Source: Chloroflexota bacterium (GTDB taxonomy: Bacteria; Chloroflexota; Limnocylindria; P2-11E). Taken from it: 38,314 bases of DNA. Below are positions 31,079 to 36,957 of this stretch, one piece after another. The stretch spans positions 1 to 38,314 of the forward strand of contig JAGWSB010000017.1 of NCBI GenBank assembly GCA_028876375.1, written 5' to 3'. The translations under genes and the position numbers were made by a program. How positions within the stretch are numbered: position 1 is the stretch's first letter; each line of letters opens with the position of its first letter. The notes under the pieces were generated by a model. The model had not been told where the DNA came from, searched no databases, and worked only from the letters and a program-made list of their open reading frames with translations.

Positions 31079-31357
31079 CTAGAACAGACGGCGCTGCCGT
31101 CCGGAGGCCGACGAGGCAGCTCCGGATCGCGCCAGCCATTCCTCGAACTCTCGTCGAGGGATCCGCCAGATCCGACCGACCCTGACCGCGGGGATGCGGG
31201 CGGGGTCCGCGTCGTCCATCGCGCCCAGTCGGCGCAGGATGGTCGTGGGGTGGACACGCAGGCGGCGCGCGACCTCCTCGGTCGTGAAGTACTCGTCGTC
31301 CGCGCCTCCGACTGCGCTGGCTGCGTTCGCTGCGTCTCCCAGCGCTGACTGCTTCAC
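31079..31357 (-). CDS. Excisionase/MerR-type helix-turn-helix protein
   Basis: 92 residues from the GTG at 31357. An upstream in-frame ATG at 31426 exists, but a TTGACA -35-like box lies inside that extension, so the shorter form is preferred. The core EYFTTEEVARRLRVHPTTILRRLGA, then a variable wing and VGRIWRIPRREFEEWLAR, is the HTH_17 (excisionase, BldC-like) fold. The insert DDADPARIPAVR makes the wing longer than usual. It may act as a small DNA-binding regulator, perhaps autoregulating through the 13-bp palindrome between it and the divergent Rieske gene. No integrase is nearby, so a phage excisionase role is not supported. Confidence 0.88.
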   Translation of the reverse strand: MKQSALGDAANAASAVGGADDEYFTTEEVARRLRVHPTTILRRLGAMDDADPARIPAVRVGRIWRIPRREFEEWLARSGAASSASGRQRRLF

Positions 31358-31362
31358 CTGCG

Positions 31363-31389
31363 TACGTACAGTCTGCCAGCACGTGTCAA
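31363..31389 (-). promoter_or_regulatory. Candidate promoter of the HTH gene
   Basis: TTGACA (31384-31389), 15 nt, then TACGTA (31363-31368), 5 nt before the GTG start. The -35 is a perfect consensus; the -10 and the spacing are weak. Confidence 0.35.
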
Positions 31390-31403
31390 GCAGGGCTCCG
31401 GCG

Positions 31404-31416
31404 GCAGGCTGCCTGC
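31404..31416. promoter_or_regulatory. Perfect palindrome GCAGGC-T-GCCTGC in the divergent promoter region
   Basis: A 13-base perfect inverted repeat between the divergent HTH and Rieske genes, upstream of the TTGACA box and 18 bp before the Rieske ATG. A possible operator for the HTH protein. Confidence 0.3.
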
Positions 31417-31434
31417 AGGCACACACTCTTCGAG

Positions 31435-32346
31435 ATGCCCGAGACCATCGGTGACCGGCTCGTGCGCGGCGACAAGGGGAGCTTCCTCGACGGTCTGGGG
31501 AACGCGGTCGGCGCCGTCGTCGGTGGCTTCTACCGCATCCCCGGCACGCGCCCGCTCAAAGACGTCCTCCATGGGACGTGGGCGCTGCGCCACCCGCTCC
31601 ATCCCGCCCTCACCGATGCCGTCGTCGGAGGGCTCACCGTCGTCGCGGTGCTCGACGTCATCTACCTGTTCCAGCGCGACCCCTCGCTCCTGCGCGCGAC
31701 GGACATCGCGCTCGTCGTCTCGCTCATCGCCGCCGTCGGAGCCCTCGCCAGCGGCTACACCGACTGGAACGAGACGTTCGGCAACGAGCGCAGGCTCGGG
31801 GTCCTGCACGGCCTGCTCATGTCGCTCATCAGCGTCGGCTACCTCGTCTCGCTGTGGCTCCGCGTCGGCGGCGGCTCGCGCGACGCCGCCATCGCGCTCG
31901 GCCTCATCTGCTGGGTGCTCCTCGCCGCCACGGCGCACCTCGGCGGCGAGATGGCTTTCGGCTTCGGGACGGGCGTCGATCGCCAGGCCTGGGCCGAGGT
32001 CCCCGGCGACTGGGAGACGCTGGCCCTGCGCGCGGACGCGCTCGAGGAGCGCAAGGTCGTCCGCGCGCAGATGAGCAACGGCTTCGCGCTCGCCGTCGCC
32101 AAGCTCGACGGCGCCCTCTACGCCATCGGCGCCGTGTGCACGCACGCGAGCGGCCCGCTCGACGAGGGCGAGCTCGTCGGCGACGACAAGTGCGACGTCA
32201 AGTGTCCGTGGCACGGGTCCGTCTTCTCGTTCCGGAGCGGCACCGCGCTGCACGGTCCGGCGACGATGGACGAGCCGACGTTCGAGACGCGCATCGCGGC
32301 CGACGGACGCGTCGAGGTGAAGCTACGCGGCGCGGGTGGCCACTAG
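31435..32346 (+). CDS. DUF2231 membrane domain fused to a Rieske [2Fe-2S] domain
   Basis: 303 residues. Residues about 45-175 form four transmembrane helices of the DUF2231 type, beginning HPLHPALTDAVVGGLTVVAV and including GYTDWNET and RRLGVLHGLLMSL. Residues about 195-300 are a Rieske domain: YAIGAVCTHASGPLD with the CxH pair and VKCPWHGSVFSF with the CxxH pair, so cluster binding is intact. It is similar to proteins that couple a membrane anchor to a low-potential Rieske centre; the partner is unknown. A quinone-linked or oxygenase-electron role is possible. It is divergent from the HTH gene and convergent with the kinase gene. Confidence 0.92.
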   Translation: MPETIGDRLVRGDKGSFLDGLGNAVGAVVGGFYRIPGTRPLKDVLHGTWALRHPLHPALTDAVVGGLTVVAVLDVIYLFQRDPSLLRATDIALVVSLIAAVGALASGYTDWNETFGNERRLGVLHGLLMSLISVGYLVSLWLRVGGGSRDAAIALGLICWVLLAATAHLGGEMAFGFGTGVDRQAWAEVPGDWETLALRADALEERKVVRAQMSNGFALAVAKLDGALYAIGAVCTHASGPLDEGELVGDDKCDVKCPWHGSVFSFRSGTALHGPATMDEPTFETRIAADGRVEVKLRGAGGH

Positions 32347-32370
32347 CCCGTCTCGCCTACTCGTAAGCGA

Positions 32371-32862
32371 TCACGTCGTCGAACAACGCCCGCTCCGATG
32401 CCGTAGGCCCGCCACGGACCACTGCAGTCCCCTGTCGAGCTGAACCTCGTCGATGCGGAACGTCCCTGTCGGCAGATCCGCGTTACGCGCAGCGAGCCGA
32501 CGGAGGAGCTCGTCTCGTGAGGCCATCGACACGCACAGCACGACCCTGATGCCGAGCGCCTGCGCCTCGGTGCGGTAACGGTCGCGCTCTTCCCGGGTCC
32601 AAAGGCCCCAGTCGAGGACGACGTTCACTCCGAGTTCTAGCGCTCGCAGTGCGAGCGCCCACTGGATCCGCTCCACCTGTGGACGATGCGGAGCGCGAAG
32701 GGCTCCGTTCTCGTCGAGCCCGACGAGCTCCTCGTCGGCGTAGAGCTCGTGGAGCCACTCATCCGCAGTGAGCCGCAACGCCCCGTGCTCGACCTCGATG
32801 CGCTTGGCAACGGTCGTCTTGCCTGACCCTGGGACGCCGCAGGTGATGAAGAGGGTCGCCAC
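32371..32862 (-). CDS. P-loop AAA kinase (COG0645/zeta-like), probable 3' frameshift
   Basis: 163 residues from the GTG at 32862; the track start at 33087 is a shadow of the endonuclease gene. It has Walker A GVPGSGKTT, LRLTADEWLHELY, VVLDWGLWTREERD and a LID-type RLAARNADLPTGTFRIDE, so it is a small nucleoside/aminoglycoside/zeta-like kinase fold. The last 20 residues do not look like the family. One extra base in the G4 run (plus-strand CCCC at 32429-32432) would instead give GTAVVRGGPTASERALFDD and end with AYE at 32357, much nearer the usual C-terminal pattern. This points to a one-base deletion, natural or from sequencing. Leaderless -10 TAGGCT lies 8 nt upstream. Confidence 0.8.
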   Translation of the reverse strand: MATLFITCGVPGSGKTTVAKRIEVEHGALRLTADEWLHELYADEELVGLDENGALRAPHRPQVERIQWALALRALELGVNVVLDWGLWTREERDRYRTEAQALGIRVVLCVSMASRDELLRRLAARNADLPTGTFRIDEVQLDRGLQWSVAGLRHRSGRCSTT

Positions 32863-32870
32863 AGCGCAAG

Positions 32871-32876
32871 AGCCTA
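32871..32876 (-). promoter_or_regulatory. Leaderless -10 box of the kinase gene
   Basis: TAGGCT on the minus strand, 8 nt before the GTG start at 32862. Confidence 0.35.
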
Positions 32877-33001
32877 CCGACGACCCTGCGTGTACGACGA
32901 CCACCTGCGCGTCCGCGCCGCACGCAGCTCCGAAGGACCCTACGCCGCGCCGGACAACCCTCCTATCGTCTCCGTGACGGCAGCGCGGGAAGGGAAGATC
33001 G

Positions 33002-33967
33002 ATGGTCGACGACCGGTGCGTCGTCGCTCGCCTCCATCCGGTCGCGCTCGCCTGGGCGGCCGGCTTCTTCGACGGCGAGGGCAGCACTTTCGTGCACCGC
33101 TCGCGGCCCAGCTACAGGAGGCTCGAGCTCAGCATCGGGCAATCGGGGCCCGACGGCGTACCGGAGGTGCTGCTTCGGTTTCAAGCCGTCGTTCTTGGCA
33201 TGGGAACGATCGATGGACCCGAGGCCGAGCGCATGTACTTCTGGAGAGCGCGCACCTTCGTCGAGGCGCAAGCCACCATCGCCCTGCTGTGGAAGGAGCT
33301 CGGGCCGGTGAAGAGACAGCAGGCGGGTATCGCATTTCGTACTGTCGGCTCGCAGTACGAGCAAGGTCGGTTGCGAGCTCGCCGCCCACGGCTCCGTCAC
33401 CGCCCGCATGAGCTGCACGCGGCTGCGGCTTTGTCTCAGGCCGCGCGGCAGGAGATCGACCGCGCGTGGGCCGCGGGCTTTCTCGATGGTGAAGGCCACT
33501 TCGGGCTGCCACGTTCCCGCTCCCGTGTCGATCTGCCGGCTTGGCGGCGCATCCGCGTCTCGGCGACGCAGAACGGCTCACCCGGACAGCCGGCCGTCGT
33601 CCTCAGCAAGCTCGTGCGGATCCTCGGTGGAAAGATCGAGCGGCACGGCGAGCCGGACGACCATCGCTGGGTCTTGGAGGGGCTCCGCGGGGTCGAGCGG
33701 GTGCTCGCCCTCGTACGTCCATGGCTCGGCACGGTGAAGCAGCTGCAGGCCCGCGGCGCGATCGATGGGTTCGCGGCCCAACAGCGCATTCGTGGCGACG
33801 CGACGAAGTGCGCCCGCGGACATAGCTATAGCCACGTCTACATGAGCAAGAGCGGGCCGAAGCGTCGCTGTAAGGCATGCGCACGGCTCCTGGGGCGGAG
33901 CAGCCGGGCGCGCCAGGGGGTCAAGCCTCGGAAGTTCACGAACGTCGCTCGCAGGTACACTTTCTAG
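33002..33967 (+). CDS. Free-standing two-motif LAGLIDADG homing endonuclease with a C-terminal zinc finger
   Basis: 321 residues. Two LAGLIDADG-type helices are present, LAWAAGFFDGEGS near residue 17 and RAWAAGFLDGEGHF near residue 160, each with the acidic metal-binding residue and followed by the beta-strand-rich half-domain. Such a single chain folds as a pseudo-dimer and cuts a long DNA site. The C-terminal region holds CARGHSYSHVYM and RRCKACARLL, a CxxGH...CxxC finger otherwise common beside HNH endonucleases. No intron or intein host surrounds it, so it is free-standing. SD GGAAGGGA lies 6 nt before the ATG. The stop is 9 bp before tRNA-Pro(GGG), whose -10 lies within the end of this gene. 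Confidence 0.87.
   Translation: MVDDRCVVARLHPVALAWAAGFFDGEGSTFVHRSRPSYRRLELSIGQSGPDGVPEVLLRFQAVVLGMGTIDGPEAERMYFWRARTFVEAQATIALLWKELGPVKRQQAGIAFRTVGSQYEQGRLRARRPRLRHRPHELHAAAALSQAARQEIDRAWAAGFLDGEGHFGLPRSRSRVDLPAWRRIRVSATQNGSPGQPAVVLSKLVRILGGKIERHGEPDDHRWVLEGLRGVERVLALVRPWLGTVKQLQARGAIDGFAAQQRIRGDATKCARGHSYSHVYMSKSGPKRRCKACARLLGRSSRARQGVKPRKFTNVARRYTF
33956..33961 (+). promoter_or_regulatory. -10 box of tRNA-Pro(GGG)
   Basis: TACACT, 15 nt before the tRNA 5' end, inside the last codons of the endonuclease gene; identical to the box before tRNA-Pro(CGG). Confidence 0.45.
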
Positions 33968-33976
33968 TCGTACGCG

Positions 33977-34050
33977 CGGGGTGTAGCTCAGCTTGGCAGA
34001 GTGCGTGAATGGGGTTCACGAGGCCCCGGGTTCGAATCCCGGCACCCCGA
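33977..34050 (+). tRNA. tRNA-Pro (anticodon GGG)
   Basis: Cloverleaf: acceptor CGGGGTG/CACCCCG, D stem GCTC/GAGT, anticodon stem CGTGA/TCACG with loop ATGGGGT (anticodon GGG), T arm CCGGG-TTCGAAT-CCCGG, discriminator A. It reads CCC and CCU. No encoded CCA and no intron. Confidence 0.96.
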
Positions 34051-34060
34051 CAGTAAATAT

Positions 34061-34633
34061 CTAGGTTACGGCCTTCAACGCCACCTCCACGAAAGCGAGC
34101 TGCGTCGGCGGCACGTGCATCGCCATCACCTCCGCGGGCTCGGCGAAGCGCGGGCGGCGCACCGCCGGATCCGTCCCCGCCGCCGCTTCGGACGACGTCG
34201 TCGCGCCGTAGATGAGCTGCAGGAAGTCGGGATACGGATAGTGCGCCGGCAGGTCGGGCAGGCGCGGGCCGAGGTTGTGGAAGAGCGACAGTCCGAGGAG
34301 ACGCGGCTCGCCGTCCATGACGCAGCGGACCTCCTCCCAGACCTCGCGGCGCAGCGCTTCGAGGATCGTCTCGCCCGCCTCGATGCCTCCTCCCGGGACG
34401 ATGTGCGACCACCCGTCGGTCCCGTCGAAGACGAGGATCCGCCCCGCCTTCACGAGGATCGCGCGCACGCGGGTGACGAGATCGAGCGGGGGCAGCCGCT
34501 CGCTGTAGAAGTTGGTCACCTCGAGGTCGATGCCGCGCGGCCAGCGCACGCGCTCGACCTCCGCCGCCGTCAAGCCCGCCAGCGCGGCCGCGACCCGCGG
34601 GTCGTAGGGGACCGCGGCCGGCGGCTCGGTCAT
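34061..34633 (-). CDS. Nudix hydrolase
   Basis: 190 residues from the ATG at 34633, which overlaps the reductase stop as ATGA. The Nudix box reads GGIEAGETILEALRREVWEEV, matching G-x5-E-x7-REUxEE with the final Gly missing. An extension of about 60 residues precedes the domain, with the strand RAILVKAGRILVFDG just before the box. The family hydrolyses nucleoside diphosphates linked to another group. As the last gene of an operon with folE, it may act on dihydroneopterin triphosphate, the step that FolQ-type Nudix enzymes carry out in folate synthesis; that is an inference from context only. Confidence 0.9.
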   Translation of the reverse strand: MTEPPAAVPYDPRVAAALAGLTAAEVERVRWPRGIDLEVTNFYSERLPPLDLVTRVRAILVKAGRILVFDGTDGWSHIVPGGGIEAGETILEALRREVWEEVRCVMDGEPRLLGLSLFHNLGPRLPDLPAHYPYPDFLQLIYGATTSSEAAAGTDPAVRRPRFAEPAEVMAMHVPPTQLAFVEVALKAVT

Positions 34634-35457
34634 CGCCGGAAGGCGTAGCGGAGCAGCAGGTAGTCCTCCGAGCGCTTCACGCTGAGGAGATCCGCCCATG
34701 GCGCGCGCTCGGGATGGAACGCCGTCGGCTCGACGAGGCTCGTCCCGCGGCGCTCCTCGGAGCGGCCCGCGACGTGCGGCGACACGGTGAGGAACAGCTC
34801 GTCCACCACGCGCTCCTCGAGCATCCGCCCGAACAGTGTCGGTCCGGCCTCCGAGAGGATCAGCCGCGCCCCGGTCTCGTGGACGACGGCGTCGATCACG
34901 TCGCGCATCGACGGCTCGCGCTCCCCCACCGCCCGCAGCGGGACCTCGCCGGTGCGGCCGGCGAGGCGCTCGGCCCCCGCGACCGACGTGACGATGAGCG
35001 GCTCCACGTCCGGCGAGCGGAAGACGGCGAGCGAGAGGTCGATCTCGCCGCTCGCTGAGACGATCGCGACGCGCGTCCGCTCGGGGAGCCCTCGCGCTCG
35101 CCGCATCTCGCGGAAGAGCTCCGCGGCCTGCGGATAGACCTGCTGGGGCGTCCACGTCACCTTCGGCTCCGCCCGCAGCGTGCCGGCGCCGGACACGACC
35201 ACGTCCGCGGCGGCGCGGAGGATGCCCATCACGGCGCGGTCCCCCGCGTTGCCCTTGCTGATGACCGCCGCCCCGGCCAGGCCGGGGAGCCCGAAGGACA
35301 CGAGGCCGTCGATCGTCGAGACGAAGTTGGCGAAGACGAGGCGGCCCTCGGGGAAGGAAAGGTCGCCGCCGTAGCAGTCGCGCAGCGGTCCGGGCAGCGG
35401 GACGGGCGATCCGTGCGGCCGCTCGAACAGCGTCTCGAGCTGGGGCAGCGGCGCCAT
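34630..35457 (-). CDS. RibD C-terminal/DHFR-like reductase
   Basis: 275 residues from the ATG at 35457. Typical features: VFANFVSTIDGLVSFG (the substrate-binding opening of RibD-C), MGILRAAADVVVSGAGTLRAE with the nucleotide-binding glycines, and LILSEAGPTLFGRMLEE near the C-terminus. It lacks the deaminase half of RibD. RibD-C enzymes reduce pyrimidines in riboflavin synthesis or, in some lineages, serve as dihydrofolate reductase. The position 5 bp after folE rather than beside ribA/ribBA fits a pterin or folate role, but this is not proven. The Nudix gene overlaps its end. Confidence 0.9.
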   Translation of the reverse strand: MAPLPQLETLFERPHGSPVPLPGPLRDCYGGDLSFPEGRLVFANFVSTIDGLVSFGLPGLAGAAVISKGNAGDRAVMGILRAAADVVVSGAGTLRAEPKVTWTPQQVYPQAAELFREMRRARGLPERTRVAIVSASGEIDLSLAVFRSPDVEPLIVTSVAGAERLAGRTGEVPLRAVGEREPSMRDVIDAVVHETGARLILSEAGPTLFGRMLEERVVDELFLTVSPHVAGRSEERRGTSLVEPTAFHPERAPWADLLSVKRSEDYLLLRYAFRR

Positions 35458-35462
35458 CGCGC

Positions 35463-36176
35463 TCAGTCCGAACGCGAGCCCGTCAGGTGGAAGAACTCCT
35501 TCCGCAGCTCGGCGTCCTCCGCGTAGAAGCCCCGCCACGTCAGCGTGCGCGTCTTCGGGTTCACCGCTCGCACGCCGCGCATCTGCGTGCAGAGGTGGTG
35601 CGCCTCCATGTGCACGGCTACGCCGTGCGCGTTCACGAGGCGGCTCAGCGCGTCGGCGACCTCCTCGCCGAGCCGCTCCTGCACGGTGAAGCGCCGCGAG
35701 AACACGCGGACGAGCCGCGTGAGCTTCGAGATCCCGATGATCTGGTCGTGCGCGATGTACCCCACGTACGCCTGGCCGTAGAACGGCAGGGCGTGATGCT
35801 CGCAGAGGGCGAAGAAGTGGATGGGGCCTTCCACGATCTGGTCGACGTGGCACGAAGGCCCGCCCTTGCACTCGGTCGGGAAGGCGGTGAGCAGCTTCGG
35901 GTCGCCCTCGTACCCGTCGGTCGCGTCGAAGATGGCGCGGACGAAGCGCTTCGGCGTGTCGCGCGTGCCGGGCGTGTCGAGATCGAGGCCGAACGCGCCG
36001 AACATCTCGGCGATGTAGCCCTCGAAGCGCTTCCACTGCTCCTCCGGGAGCTCGCGCTTCCGGACGAGCAGCGGCGACCGCAGCTCCTCGTCGTCGGCGG
36101 GAAGGTGCGCGTGCGCGATCGCGCCCTCGCGGATGGGGACGGGTGCGTTCTTCGCGCGCCGCTGCTGCGCCGTCAT
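35463..36176 (-). CDS. folE: GTP cyclohydrolase I
   Basis: 237 residues from the ATG at 36176, which has AGGAGG 6 nt upstream; the track extends too far upstream. It converts GTP to 7,8-dihydroneopterin triphosphate, the entry step of folate and pterin synthesis. Zinc and catalytic residues are present: FALCEHHALPFYGQAYVGY, ISKLTRLVRVFSRRFTVQERLG, and AHHLCTQMRGV. A 60-residue N-terminal extension rich in charged residues precedes the fold. It lies 31 bp after the iron-trafficking-like gene and 5 bp before the DHFR-like reductase. Confidence 0.96.
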   Translation of the reverse strand: MTAQQRRAKNAPVPIREGAIAHAHLPADDEELRSPLLVRKRELPEEQWKRFEGYIAEMFGAFGLDLDTPGTRDTPKRFVRAIFDATDGYEGDPKLLTAFPTECKGGPSCHVDQIVEGPIHFFALCEHHALPFYGQAYVGYIAHDQIIGISKLTRLVRVFSRRFTVQERLGEEVADALSRLVNAHGVAVHMEAHHLCTQMRGVRAVNPKTRTLTWRGFYAEDAELRKEFFHLTGSRSD

Positions 36177-36207
36177 GTCGTCCTCCTGGGCCTTCGCGTC
36201 ACCTCGC

Positions 36208-36459
36208 TCACGTCCGGTCCCCCGCGGGCTGCCCCGGAAGGCCGAGGTACTGGCGCGTGAACTCGTACAGCTTCTCGCGGTCCTCGCGGAGCGCGGGTCG
36301 CAGACCATAGTGATTGATCACGCGGATCTGCGCTTGGAGCCACTCCTTCCAGCATTCGGCGCAGATCCCGCGCTCGATCTCGTCGCCCAGGGCGCCCGGC
36401 AGGACGCGGCCGGCCGCTTCGCGCGTCTCGCCGCACCGCACGCACGCCACCCGGGCCAC
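36208..36459 (-). CDS. YggX-like iron-trafficking protein with two CxxC motifs
   Basis: 83 residues from the GTG at 36459; the -10 TACCAT lies exactly 6 nt upstream, supporting this start over the longer track ORF. The C-terminal half, KEWLQAQIRVINHYGLRPALREDREKL, follows the YggX (PF04362) pattern of a helix with NHYGL replacing the usual NExxLN, and ends with LYEFTRQYLGL. The N-terminus has CVRCGE and, later, CAECWKEW: four Cys where E. coli YggX has one, so zinc or Fe-S binding is possible. The family protects iron-sulfur proteins from oxidative damage. It heads the folE operon. Confidence 0.72.
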   Translation of the reverse strand: MARVACVRCGETREAAGRVLPGALGDEIERGICAECWKEWLQAQIRVINHYGLRPALREDREKLYEFTRQYLGLPGQPAGDRT

Positions 36460-36465
36460 GTGGCC

Positions 36466-36471
36466 ATGGTA
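36466..36471 (-). promoter_or_regulatory. Leaderless -10 box of the YggX-folE operon
   Basis: TACCAT on the minus strand followed by six bases and the GTG start at 36459. Confidence 0.5.
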
Positions 36472-36537
36472 CGAGCGATGCGGCCGCGAGCGGCATGGAC
36501 GCAGCGCAGGCCCGGCCGTCGTGGGATGCTCCGGCCG

Positions 36538-36954
36538 ATGAGGACCTTCCTCACCGCCGCGCTCGTGACGGTCGCCCTGTCCGCGTGCGGCGCGCCGGCC
36601 GCACCCGCGGTCGACGTCTCTAAGGGCGAGATCCGCGCCGACCTGAAGGAGTACCAGGTCGCGCTCACCTCGAACACCGTGCGGGCGGGGCAGGTGACGT
36701 TCCTGGTGCGCAACGTCGGTGGGATGGCGCACAACTTCGTGGTCGTCAAGACGGACGCCGCGCCCGACAAGATCCCCCTGGACACCGAGAAGCAGATCGC
36801 GAAGGAGGACGGCAAGGTCGGCGGGATCGACGGCGTCGCCCCCGGGAAGAGCGCGAACCTGCGGCTCGACCTCGCGCCCGGGCACTACGTCGTCATGTGC
36901 AACATCCCGACGCACTACCAGCTCGGAATGCGCGCCGAGCTCACCGTCCAGTAG
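36538..36954 (+). CDS. Cupredoxin-like type 1 copper lipoprotein
   Basis: 138 residues from the ATG at 36538 (track ORF starts too early). A short signal ends in the lipobox ALSAC, so it is anchored outside the membrane. The cupredoxin fold follows (EIRADLKEYQVALTSNTVRAG, VTFLVRNVGGMAHNFVVVK), with copper ligands visible as the His of AHNF and C-N-I-P-T-H-Y-Q-L-G-M: Cys, His five later, Met five after that. It would shuttle single electrons, for example to a terminal oxidase or nitrite reductase; no such partner is in the window. Its stop is 3 bp from the convergent repeat protein. Confidence 0.92.
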   Translation: MRTFLTAALVTVALSACGAPAAPAVDVSKGEIRADLKEYQVALTSNTVRAGQVTFLVRNVGGMAHNFVVVKTDAAPDKIPLDTEKQIAKEDGKVGGIDGVAPGKSANLRLDLAPGHYVVMCNIPTHYQLGMRAELTVQ

Positions 36955-36957
36955 GGA

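Noticed and set aside
31079-31426. The HTH protein as a phage excisionase.
   Set aside because: No integrase or phage genes are present, and this fold is common in chromosomal regulators.
33956-34060. tRNA-Pro(GGG) as the attachment site of an integrated element that includes the endonuclease.
   Set aside because: No integrase is present and I found no second copy of the tRNA 3' end that could be an att repeat.
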